From assembly GCA_009741485.1 (NCBI GenBank), contig CM019217.1:33613485-33677484 (forward strand): a stretch of DNA of 64,000 bases, given 5' to 3'. The notes beneath the pieces were generated by a model, which worked only from the letters and a program-made list of their open reading frames with translations, was not told the origin of the DNA and did not search any database. The stretch comes from Malurus cyaneus samueli (Eukaryota > Chordata > Aves > Passeriformes > Maluridae). Numbering within the stretch: the first letter of the stretch is position 1; each line of letters opens with the position of its first letter. The translations under genes and the position numbers were made by a program. Of the stretch, positions 1 to 12,000 are shown in pieces.

Positions 1-2603
1 GCACTATGGAAAGTAATCTGACTGCTATTGTAACAACTATAATTGACTCTAATTCCATATGCTGCAGATAAATATAATGGGAAATTTCCAAAATTATGCT
101 CAGATCACTGTCAGTCAATCCACTGTATTCTTGTAAAAAATAGAATCTGACATTCTTTCCCATTTTAATGCAAGGAGCATTTCTGTGTGTTGCATGGCTT
201 TTATCAATCCTCTTTCAACTGTGGGTTAATAGTAACCAGGCTAGGTTACAGACGCCAGCACAGGGAAAAAGAATTCAGCTGTCTCCAGGGATTTCAGCTG
301 CTTCCTGGCCTAGTAGAAATCATCCAAAGAGATGATGGGAAAAAATCAATTTGCAGTAAATGATTCCCTTGCGTAGCTAACAAAACTCACTGAGCGCTGT
401 GAGTACAGCAGTTTTTTGAAGAGCGAGACAGTTCCTGGTGGGCAAATCTCAGCTGGCTGCATAGTCAGGGAGGCAGGTGTGCACTTGCTGAGTATATTAA
501 AGGGTAAACATTTAGAGTTACGGTGATGCTACAAAATTACCTTACACATAACACCTCAGACTCCAGATACTACTGAGTAGCTTCCCTGTAACATGCAGGC
601 ACTGTATGCAGCAGAAGCAACATCTTCCTCTTGCAGTTACATAATTTCAACATTACCCACATTAAAGAGGCTTTACATAGCTGAATATAGATATTGGAGA
701 AAAGAAAACATTTGCTTTTCTTTATGGGAAACACTACTAAAATTTATTCATCAAGCTTAGTAAATTGAAAATTCAGGCCAGTCCCAGTGGACTCAATTTT
801 AGAAATTATTGAAGAGCCTGAGAAGTCAAATTCTCACACTATTTAGATAGAGCTTTCAATAAAATTTCAGCACCCAAATCAGTAACTGAAGGAGTCCTTG
901 AGTAAACCAAGACACCAGGTAATACAAGATACAAGGTAATGCAGATGAAATAGATGCTCTTTTTTTTTAATAATCTGCTAGTAATGTTTAAAAGTACAAA
1001 TGCTTCTCCTACGAGTAGAAACTTGTATTTACTGCCACTATAGAAGATTCAAGTTTTCTTCCAAACTTTTGGTTATAAAATAAAAGACAGGTTGCTCTTA
1101 CATTTGCAAATAAATCTAACTTTCATACACCTAAAATTCTGACAAAAGAGGGCCAGCAAAACAGGGTCAAACCAGCATGACTTTTTATCATCAGACCCTC
1201 ACATAAAATCAACTTTTCTGTAGGTTAGGATTGCACAAATACATGAAGATGTACAAATACATGGCACTACATTTTGCCAATAAATTCCAGTAAATTCAGT
1301 AAAAAATTCCTAATGAATCTTCAAGTATATGTCCTCTAATGACAGAAAACGGCTCATTTCCACCAAGCACAAATGGCAATGTGTTTATATGAGCTCATCT
1401 AAATGACCTTAAATGACTTTATTCTGTTTTCTGAAATAGTACCTTCTGAGGAAAATCACTCTAAAGAGATATGAAAAGGTCAATGTAATGCTTTAGATTA
1501 TGATGATAAAGAACCTAAGAATCCTTCTAAAACTTGGGCATGCCTTCAGCCATAAAGTATACATCTCAGATCCACTAAAACAATATTTAATAAAGAAGTC
1601 AAAGACTTCAAAAAGTATCTAATATGGTGGGGCAAATACAACAAAGGAAAACTGAAAAACATGCAGCAGGGTGCATCTTCATCTAAGCATACTGTATTCT
1701 AGTAAAAATCCTTTGTTTTGGAGAGCAGATGGTATTTCAGCATGGAACAATTTACAGCTCAACTGATGAAAGGATTTTTGTAGGTTTTTTTCTTTCCTTT
1801 GGGCTTTTTTATTTTAAACCTTACTACAGCTTGAAAGACTCCTACCAACAGGCTTTTGAAGAGCTATGCTGGCTGAATGGGCTCAAAAATTGCACTAAAA
1901 AAAGAAGACAGTTCATTTTCTAGATGATGCCCACTCCCACACACCTAAAGTTAGGATGGTTAAGTATCACCAGAATGTTTGCTCACGTTCTGCTTCATGT
2001 GCAGTTTTTGTCAGAGTAAACACCCAGTGCAATGATTGGGAGTCTGGTGCAAACTTTACTTCTCATGCAGTGTTAAGGTACAATGTTACACATACAGCTT
2101 GCCAGCCTGAAAGGCTATTTCTGGCCATCATACTGGTGTCCAATGCCACATGGGTCTCAAGAATCACTTAATATCTTCCAGTGAACTTTTTCTGTTTAAA
2201 AATCTAGTCACACACTTTCTTGAAAAGAAGAGGATTATAGCTACTCGTTAGAAACATACCCTTTTTCAAAAACAAAAAAGGATTATAATTCATTAGAAAT
2301 ATATACAAAAGGCTTATTCTCCTGGTCACAGAAACATACAAAATTGACAAATAGACATTTCTGATTTCTGTTTTCAAGACCTCTAGGAATGCCTTTTCTG
2401 AGGGATAAAGATCTCCAGTTGACTACTATCCAAAAAAGTCTGGACTTTAAAGGTCAGCAGCAGCACATTACAGGTTCTCATGAGAAGAGTATTTCTGCAG
2501 CCATCTGTGCACTAGTATTACAAAGAAAAGACAAATACAAATACAGAAGTTTGTAAAAATAGGATCACTAAAACAACAACAACTAAATAAACAGAAAGCT
2601 TAC

Positions 2604-2669
2604 CTGGTTTAAGAAATGAGTTAGTGCAGAACATTTTTGAAATTGCAGAAACATTATTAATATTGGTAT
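2604..2669 (-). other. Candidate internal exon (unconfirmed)
   Basis: On the minus strand this 66-nt segment follows a pyrimidine-rich acceptor ending in TTCTATTTTAG and is followed by a CAG|GTAAGC donor. Two frames are open. One, starting with two bases and ending with one, reads TNINNVSAISKMFCTNSF near its start; the other reads IPILIMFLQFQ. I do not recognise either peptide. The chosen phase would allow splicing from the 14472-14537 candidate. Flanking DNA is ordinary AT-rich sequence with no repeat. Pseudo-exons of this quality occur by chance in large introns, so this is a lead rather than a gene call. Confidence 0.18.
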
Positions 2670-5600
2670 CTAAAATAGAAATTCAAATAATTTTTTTCAA
2701 AAGAATAATATGGTCCAAAGGTAACAAATATTAATCGGAGCAACTAGGAAAAGTTAATGTGCTCTGAGTTCTCTTACATAGAAAAAACAACAGAATTTTA
2801 AGAATCTTCTAGCAAAAACCATTAGCAAACCTAGCACTAACATCTTTGTCTCAGCAAATGAAAAACAAACTTACAGTGACATTGGCAACAAAACATGAAT
2901 TTGCTGCTTGTCAGAATCAGTTAAAATATTAGAACCCACTTCTATTGTGCAGTTTGCATTTCCAAATCTATAATCTTGTTTTTCACTATGCTATGCTTTA
3001 ACTGTAGGCATTTGTGTGACAGCTGTAGGTAAGGTGGAGATGTACTGTACCAAAAGTCTCTAGGAGCTATAGAATCTAGAAGACCAGTTTCTAAGTTTCC
3101 AGGAATGGATTTATTCTGAAACTCTACTACTTTATACAACTGTAGGAACATATTTTCAGATAAGATTACCTTGGAAAAGATTCTGAAAGAAAAACATAGG
3201 CTCAATAGGTCATCATGATTTCATCTATTACAATGCATACATGAAGACACAGATATATCTGCATGATTTATGCTATGAAAAGATATTTATCACCAAACCC
3301 AGGATTACATGTCAATACCTCCCCTGCCTGCAGAACAATAGATAGTTTTATCCTCAATACAGCACTTCCACTGATCATAGGCAGCTGTCAGAATATAGTC
3401 ACCCTGCATTTTACCTTCTCCTAATGCCAGATGCTTTCCAGCTGGGATCCCTTTGTTCCTCTCTAGAGTCCTCATAAGAAGATGTAGAGTGTTCTTTTTC
3501 TCCAATATCCATGGTTATCTTCCCTAGCTACGGAAGTGTTTTCCATGGATTATGTATGTCCTGAACAAATGTACTACAAAATGAAAGAAAAAGGGCTGTG
3601 AATAAAGCAAGAGTGCTAGGGATGGAAGGAAGAACAGCTGCACTTACAAGAGAGGGTTATTTGGTGGACAAACCCAAGCCTAAGTAAGTTCTTTGGACAG
3701 TTTTTTCATTAATACCTGCACTTAAGAACTCATGAGATTGCTTGTGTTGCTTTAGATTTCCTTTTAACAAGGCACAACATAGGAAAAAACATGGAAAGAA
3801 AGACTCAGAACAGATATTCCCAGTACTAAGGAATGTATGTAAACTTTATATGTGCTGTACAAAATATTTTATGACATTTCAAAAACAATTTCACATTATT
3901 TGAAAAATTTTTGTCCCCAGGCCACAACTGAAATTCAATTAGGTTAAGAGATCAAAAAGAAATCCTTTAGTCCTTTATTAGTTCAAAATATAATTTTTAT
4001 ATTATGAGTAATTAATTTTTTTTCTCAATATTCTTTCTCCTTCATTGCCCCATATACACCTTTACAGTGATATCAAAGTGCTTTGGCAATTCTTTTTTTT
4101 AATTATGCAAAATTAACCTACAGCATTCTAAGACAAATGAAGTCTGCCCAAAACACATAATAACTGTCTTTTTCTACTGCTATGCAGATCAAGAAAAAGG
4201 ATTCCAGAATGTAGGAGAAAAAGTATGTCACTGTGAAGTTATTATTAACATGATGCTGATAACTGTACACATTTTTGTCTTGAACCACTAAAGAAAAACT
4301 GATAATCTAAAAATAACTGATTTTTTTTTTCTTAAGAGTTAGGCTGATCAGTACCTTTTTCCTTACAATTGCATAGAGGTGAGTTCAATGGGAAAAAAAT
4401 ATTTCACAGGAACAAACTATTTTCTTAAAATTTTGTCATTTCTAGATTTGGATGTCTGTTTAAGGGCACTACAGAACCACAAAGACCTGTGGTTACATTC
4501 AAAGGAGAGATGTAAGTCTATTTTAGTAAGTCAATATTTACTTCTCACAAAACTATAGCTAATTTTTCATTATTTGATGAACCTAACTTTTATTATGAAA
4601 TGGTAAATTTCTGTAATCCTAAATCATGCCAACATGCACTGCCATAAGCTCAGGTATCTCCATCAGAGCAGTTGTGCCATCGCAGAGCAACACAGTCACC
4701 ATAACCCACCTGAGAAACTCACTTGGTTGTTGGCCTATATCCTCTCCAGTGTACACTGAATTCCTAAGCAGGTTTTTTATGCATGAAGCAAGATCAGAAA
4801 TGTCCCCAAGAACTGCAGTCATATTTTAGATTCTTGTTTCTTCCTCCCTTTGAATACACTATAATTTTACAACACATCCTCTGGACACACATCATTCATT
4901 CTTGTATCATTGTGATAAGATTCTGCATCATCACAGAATCATTCAGTCCACAGAGTGGGTCAGCTAGGTGGCTCTAATTGAATTTTATTTTATACTCTAT
5001 AGCTTTTTTATTTTCTCTCAGCAGGTTTAATAAGCTACAATTGTTTATTTTTCTGATGTAAGCCTGACAAACAGTTTTCAAACATTTACACTGACCATGG
5101 GCTAAATAAAGAAATGCATAAGACATATGCTTTCCATTGCTGGTTTTATTGAGATTGCATATGCAAGAGAGAAGGAATAATTTAAAGATAAAGCAGGGAA
5201 CAGAGGTGGTGGCAATGAAAGCAAATGGAAAATAGAGTTTACTTCAGTATGAAACTTATCAAATATTTACCTCTCTCAAGTGTGCAATATCCATGGAACT
5301 GCACAGGCTGAAAATATTTTCCCTATTATGTTCGGTGTTTTTAGCAGACCAATGCCATGCCAATTCAGTTCTCAAGCACAGCTTTGCTATCAGATCCCAT
5401 GGACCTGTTCTGCACTAATGATGGATTTTGATGGTTTACAGTATGTGTAATTAAAACAACATTGATAAAGTCAAGTAAAAGAAAATGAGAGGTAATGAGA
5501 TTTACTTTAACAAAGAATAAAACTATTGCTGTCAGACACAACTATTTATGCAAAGAGATTTTTGTCATTACTGTAATGACAAAATGGCCAGACAAACCAT

Positions 5601-5736
5601 TGGCATATTCCATTCAAAAATACAGAATCCAGACAAATTAACATGGTAGTATGTCCAGGTATAACTCATCATGTTTTTTTTTTCTAAACCCAACCAACTG
5701 GTTCACCACTTCACACTCTGCCTCTTTCTGCTTCAG

Positions 5737-5965
5737 GCTCCAAGTGCTAAGATTCATTTCTATGGAGCCAGATCAATGAGCTCCCTTGCACTAGTTGTGA
5801 ATTTTATCTCATCTGCCAAGGCTGCAGAATTATGTGGAATAAATGAACACCTGCTCTTGAAAAGGAAGCTATCTGAAACACCAGGCTTTGGCAAGATCAG
5901 TAAGGAATATGCATGTCACCCAGAAAATCTGTTACAACGGTCAGCTGCCAAAGCATTTGTTCCAG
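5737..5965 (+). other. Candidate exon within a 109-codon open frame
   Basis: A stop-free frame runs from 5671 to 6000. Inside it, a pyrimidine-rich tract ending CTTTCTGCTTCAG closes at 5736, and a CAG|GTGAAG donor-like site lies after 5965, so 229 nt could be an exon in phase 0. The peptide begins APSAKIHFYGARSMSS and includes KRKLSETPGFGKISKEY; I recognise no domain. The segment is somewhat less AT-rich than its surroundings. The frame stays open past the donor until TAA at 5998, so it could also be a chance frame or an old degraded coding remnant. Confidence 0.2.
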
Positions 5966-7416
5966 GTGAAGCACAGGTTAAAACTGCTGTCAATAATTAA
6001 CCTTAAGAAGACAAAGAACCCATATAAAGTGAGAAAAAAAAACCAACAATGTTCATAAGAAAATACATCTGAAAAAAGTTTGTCAATAAAAACATTTCAA
6101 TTCCTTATTTCCCACTACTTCCAAGCAGCTAGAAATATATTGTTGATATACTGAGCAATGATTCAGTCAGAATTGAGTTTTAAGTCCATTATTCTCCTCA
6201 GGGACAAAAAATTGCTCAACATACTTTGTACAAAGTGAATTTGATGGCACAAATCTGATACAAAACCTCCCTTAAGCCCTTGTATTTTTCAGTCCAATTA
6301 AAAATATTGAAATATGTATGCAAAGAAGTTTTGACTATTTATGTTTTTGTATGTATGTGTTCTGAAAATAAGATATACAGGAAAAAAAAAATTGGAAGAA
6401 GAGAAGTGAATTTCAATATCAGAAACAGAGATGGAACTCAGAAATAATAGGCTACAATCAAATTTCCCATTTCAAAATGTTTAAATACAAAAAAGGCTTG
6501 GTATTTGTTTAAACACCGAGTCTTCTATCAGGATCAGTCAGAAATACAACTGTCTTGGAAGTTTGCAAAGAACGTAAACTTCTGAGACCTACTTGACATC
6601 CATAAATGTGATAGTCTTAAATTTTATTTTAAACACATCAAAAATATAGACATTATTCTTCTCTGTATATAAATTAAGGTATTAGATAAAACAGTAGCTT
6701 TCTTCTAAAGATAGCATCAAATTTTGTTCTTCTTTAGTTGAACATGGAAGACTGTTAAGTGTTGTCTTCCTTCTTCATGACAGCATTTGGCATATTCAAG
6801 ACTAAAGAATGAGTCTTGCTTAGCTGACCAATATTTTGTCTTCACCCAATGGTCAGATACTAAAGTTTCCGCAAAATTCTATCACATTTTCTCTTTATCT
6901 TTATATTATCTCTGTGTATTGGTATGAGAATGGCACAGCTTCTTATAAGATTTCTATCAATTTCTTCAACAACATATCTGTGTTCTCAATGAATGCAAAG
7001 TCAGATTATTTCATGGTTCAATTGGGTGTAAGATGTTACATTGGCATGTAAATCTGGAACGAGACTTTTAAAGAAAATACAAAATCTTGTGCAAATAATT
7101 AAGAAAGGAATATGGATGAGTTTAATAAAGAGGTTAACAAGAATTGTTGTTCTTGGTAAGACTTGTTTGCCTTATTGATTACTGAGTTATTTTATTTTCC
7201 TTATTTGAATGTCAGGTGTCAAATGCCAAAACCGTGAGATGAAGCTAGAAGTGGGACTGACTCCCCAGCCAAGGAGAAAGCTCTCAGAGACAGCTGTGAT
7301 GTTTTACAGAAAAACCAGCAAAGAGTTTGAGAGAAATTTATTTATATCCTTGATGAATTTGGCAAGGAAATGCCAGGGGGATTATCGATCTTAAGTAAAG
7401 GTTTCCTTTAGTCTGG

Positions 7417-8117
7417 TGTCTTGGGTTGATGCCATGCAAATTCTGTATTCCTATATTCTGTCAGCTTGTATGCCCAAAAGGTGGCTGTGCCTTTAAATGT
7501 GACCCGGGAGAAGGGCTAGGGGCAGCGACGGCAGTTTAAAAGCTTGGGCTGCCGCGCAGCCATAGGCTTTTGGACCTCAGCATTAGTGCTGCAAGAGTCC
7601 TTGCTAGCTGTGTGCAGCAGAGTTACATTGTTGCCGTTTAGTGAGCTCTGTTTTGTTAGCTTGGGCAAACAGTTTTCCAAAGACTGCCACCCCCTCTGGG
7701 GCTGCTGTGATTTTTCTTCTGGAGCAATTAGGTGGCCGTCGGGGTCAAGCAGCGCTGCTCCATCTCGTCCAAGACTCCGGAAAAAGCCAAGTCAGCAACA
7801 GAAAAACACACCGAGCCCTCTGTTTTATCCACAGTGAGGAGAAGACTATCCAAGTTTTGCCACTGTTGCCCAAGCATCATGTAGACTTTTTTTCCTTTTG
7901 TTTCTTTTTTTTTCCTGGAGACAGGGGCCACTATCTTTCTCCGCATCACTGGCCAAGCGGCTGTGGAGGAGGGAGGTGCATGCGTTCCTAGACTTTTAAA
8001 TATCTAAGTTACTTTTTATCTGTGTCCTGTAGACACTGTGTTTTGTTAATAAACTACTTTTTTTCTCTTCACTTTTACCCAAACATCTATTTCATATTGG
8101 TGAGAAAAAAATTAACA
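7417..8117 (+). mobile_element. LTR-like element, probable avian endogenous retrovirus solo LTR
   Basis: The stretch begins TGTCTTGGGTTGATGCC, is clearly more GC- and CpG-rich than its flanks, has a TATA-like TTTAAAA near 7534 and a poly(A) signal AATAAA at 8048-8053. After that comes a short T-rich segment like a U5. No gag, pol or env reading frame lies beside it, so it would be a solo LTR. The right edge is uncertain: CA ends near 8085 or 8117 are possible, and I found no convincing target-site duplication. The family is not named because I cannot match it reliably. Open frames inside it (7544-7991) overlap on both strands and are not genes. Confidence 0.5.
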
Positions 8118-9056
8118 AATTTTTTTCACTTCAGAAGAAACATTTACTCTGTAATTTTTTCTCTGAAAACATCTCAAACTGAGACATCTAGTTAACTTAC
8201 TATTTGCTTTTGGGCAATTTACTACACATGTCTTTCACTATAGAAGCAGAACAGAACATTTCTCAGTAACCATATGAGATCAGTAGGGCAGATGTCGATT
8301 TTAAAGATAATGGCCTCAAGATATTTTAGTGTTTACAACTGCATAATTAGCTCAAATTTCAACTTGTATGGACTTCTAGTTGCAGCTACCTTGTCCCTGC
8401 CGCATAAAGCTGATTTCATTTTAGTCTTTATAGCACTATTTTATGAAGCTGAAGATTTGAATATGTTTTCCCTTTAATTTTCTGAGTTTTGCCAAAGGAT
8501 TTAACAGCTTACTGCTGGTCATAATATGGCCAACACAACTGTAGCTCCTAGAACTTCTTAAACAGTGACAAGCAGTTTTTGTGCCAACATCTTCCTTCTT
8601 TACATGATTTTTTTTTAAAAAAACCCAACATAGTGACCCACAAAGTTGGCACAGTATATGGATTATTTCCAGTCCTAGCTCTCTGATGACATTGAATTGT
8701 AGTGTTCTGCTAGATGACATGATGCAAGGATAGAAGGAGTAACCTATGTTGAATTCTCCCTTTTCCACCTTTACTCTTTTGTTTGCTTTAACACAGAATG
8801 GAAGATTCAAATTTTAAAGCAGGTTAAAGCAGACTTTTCTGGAACTTATACATAAAAAAACCAGAATACATTCTTTAAGATATGCAGATCTTAATTTCTC
8901 TCATATGATATAAAATGAGATAGAAGATGCCTCCAAGAGCTATCTAGGCTATCTCCTACCATCAATGCCCTTATATCAACTTTCTGGTATGGTGACCAGG
9001 AAATCTCTTGGCAAGGGATATTCCACACACTTTCTCTTAAAACAGATTTGTTTGGA

Positions 9057-9084
9057 TTTGTTAGCTTGGGCAAACAGTTTTCCA
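9057..9084 (+). repeat. 28-bp exact copy of an internal patch of the 7.4-kb LTR
   Basis: The sequence from TTTGTTAGC through CAGTTTTCCA at 9057-9084 is identical to 7652-7679 inside the LTR-like element, in the same orientation. The flanks on both sides differ completely between the two sites. A 28-bp identity 1.4 kb apart without extended homology suggests a small templated insertion during break repair, or the last readable scrap of a second LTR. Confidence 0.75.
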
Positions 9085-12000
9085 GCTGTTAGCTTTTCCT
9101 TACATCTAACAGCCAAAACTTGCATCTACTCAGGTAGCAGTTAACAAAGGTATGTCCTCTCTTCTAATTTCCATATCTAACATACTATGTAGTAAGAAAT
9201 TGAAATATGAAACACAGTGTGAAAACACATAAGACAAAAGTAAAGCTAGGGAGAAAACATGTAACTTGCATTTCATGTGGCATCACTTGATTACTAACCA
9301 TTTATGAAGTGTAAATGAGCCACTAAACAAGTTTTCAGGTTTAAGACATTTCTTTAAACAGGCAAATATTTTCAGTTCCCAGTATTTGTACACCCACTAA
9401 CTGAGGATTTTACTGGGGTGAAAAAAATGGGTGTCCAAGATCTTACAAATCAATAACAAAACACAATATTTAGGGTAACTACCTGAATCAAAAACATACT
9501 CCTTGAAATTTGAGAAAACACTTTTCATATTAATAATTTTATATATACATGGACACTTACAGTCACACAGCCAGAGCTGTTAAACAACAACAAATTTTAC
9601 AACACAGTTCAACATAACAGCATTATATCTTTCTGGATTTTAAAATGGTAAAGAATGTTCCCTGCGAACAAAACCTCTTTGGTTAAACAAGTATTAAGAT
9701 ATCATTTGAAAGATAATTGCTCTTGTGTTATTCTTTATTTGTAAGTCATTGCTAAACTAAAACAAAACAAAAAATATTTTTCTCAAAATTTTTCCTACAA
9801 TTACTGCAAAATGGTATTTGGGGTGCCAAAATGTTCCTTCACATGGCGGATGAAAAATATATGAAATCTTGAAGTTGTTTTGAAAAGAACCAGAGAATGA
9901 AAAGCTCTTCCCTTTTCCATAGCTGAAGTGTCATAAATAACTTCCTGATGCTCATTTTTTGATGTGTGAAATCTCTCTTTCTGCATCAGTCTAAGAGAAG
10001 ATGAGAAGCATAAACTGAAAGAGACAAGAAAGCAACCAACATTGCTTCCAAACTGGTAAACTGCTCATTTCTGTAGGCATTAATAATAGCATTAATCTGT
10101 TGTATTAAGTGAGGTAACACACATTAAAAACAGGGGTTTTTTTTAAATTTCATGGGCAAATTAATTTTAACCTAATCTCCAAATCTTATTAATATTTTGA
10201 CCTATCAGAAGAGAGAGAAATCCTCATAAGACTTCCTAAGTGTGTAGATCAGCATTACTTTAAAGTCCCAAGGTAGGCTTATTATAATAGAGGATATCAA
10301 AGGTGGTACAGCCTTTACTGCCTCCTGAAAGATCCAGTAGGTGACAACTGAAATTTCAGCCATTGCTTTATTTACTAAAAAAATCACATTAAATGCAAGG
10401 TGTGAGCTGGAACCAATAATCAATTCCAGAGGAATTTTCAGAAGGTCATTGAGTGCAGACAGTTTCACTTGCAAAATCCAAGGTAATGTTCTCATGGAAG
10501 AACTGCTTTATTAAGCTCTCTCTATAGCTGCAACCTAGAAAAAGGCTTCAATACAAAGGACATTTTCTTTTCAGCTGTACTTCCATTGTTACTGGGAAAT
10601 CCACTGCCAAATGCCAGCATAATGCCAAATTGTGTTGAAAAATGCTAAATGAAGACAAAGCCTTAGCATCTATTGGTTTAAGAGAAGATGAAGAAACAGA
10701 ATACTTCAAGAGAAAGGAAGAGTGTGGGCTGGGTCTTTGGAGTTGGCAATACACACAAATAAAGAATCTACTGAACTCTCTATGATATTCAGAACTGTCA
10801 AAACCCACTATAGAATATAAACAGTAGATTTGTACAGGGTTTTTTGTACTTCAGGGTATTAAAAAACCTTCTGTAGCAGGAATATATGTGACAGAAGCTA
10901 GCCTATGTAAATTTCTTGAGGCTGAATACTTGAGGCTTCACTGTAAAGAATAATAAATCACAATACTACCTGCTCTACAACAAATATGCAACACGACTTA
11001 ACAAAACAGCTCCCGAACAGTCAGAAAAGCCTCCACATATTTCTTCAGCTGTAGCAATATTGTAATCTTTTGGACTGTTTTAGTCTGAAGATTTTGAAAC
11101 CATTTTTCCTCTGAAAACCATCCAATAATTTCCTAATTCCTTCATTTATTGCCTCATTCATTTCTTCATGAATTCACATCATACAGATAGGAGTTGCAAC
11201 AGCTAATTTTGCTTGAATATTTATATCCATTAAATACTGATGTATGCCAAAATGGCCTTTCCATTCATTTAAAACCATAACTATGGGAAAGAACCACATA
11301 TTTAACACTTACAACACAAGGCCGTTTTCCTCCAGGAATTTTTGGGCTGAAAAGTAACCTCGGGGTAGCAACAGAATTAAACTCTCCCCATATACTGAGG
11401 AATAGAAAATAGAGTTCAATGAAAACAATATTTTGCTGCTTGATGCCAGTCACTTCAGCTTCATTCACATAAAACCTTCATATATTTGTCATCATTGTAC
11501 TTCTTCAAAACATCTGTTTAAATGGAAGTAGAGCTTTAAAAAAGCTTCAGAGGATATCAGGTAGCAATCCCAGGCACTACAAAGACCACAAATTTCTCTA
11601 AGTATGCTTGTTGCCCGCTTGTGCCTTTCTGACTTGTGGCATACCATGCAACAAAATCTGTAATTCAAAACAAAATAAAATCCCTCATACCAAAATAAAC
11701 CCACCAGATTTTACCAGTATTTGGCTTCACTAGGGACCAATACAAATTGCATTTGGTGATATGGTTTAGGGGATGTTATGGTGGTACTAAGTTGATTGAC
11801 CGGATGAAGGTCTCTGTCAAACTTGATACTTCTGTGATCCTGCGATTCTGTGAATTAGTGGCAATGAGGAAGATCAAAATTGTAATCTGCAAACTTGGAG
11901 ATTATTTTGGGTTTTATTTTGCACTAAGGAATTTGTCTAGTAATGGTAGTTGCTTTATTGTCTCACATAAACAGTTGTGAATTGTCACAATGCTCATAGA

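Larger units (their letters stand above)
1..7416. other. Unique AT-rich DNA, no confident gene
   Basis: This stretch is AT-rich and low in CpG. The open frames are short and unrelated to any family I recognise. Two exon-like islands are listed separately (2604-2669 on - and 5737-5965 on +). A run near 4925-4975 weakly recalls a CR1 3' tail but is too short to call. No RNA gene, promoter or intact repeat was seen. It is most likely intergenic or intronic. Confidence 0.6.

Noticed and set aside
4337..4378. 42-nt segment between a strong T-rich acceptor and a GAG|GTGAGT donor on the plus strand
   Set aside because: All three frames contain stops, so it is not a coding exon; it is a good example of how often such pseudo-exons occur here.
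4619..4829. Open frames on both strands over the same 200 bp
   Set aside because: The minus frame looks protein-like but has no acceptor, only a CAG|GTGGGT donor, and no recognised family; the plus frame is its mirror.
4925..4975. Weak resemblance to a CR1 3' tail (ATCACAGAATCATT)
   Set aside because: Too short and diverged to call; ordinary AT-rich DNA can give this.
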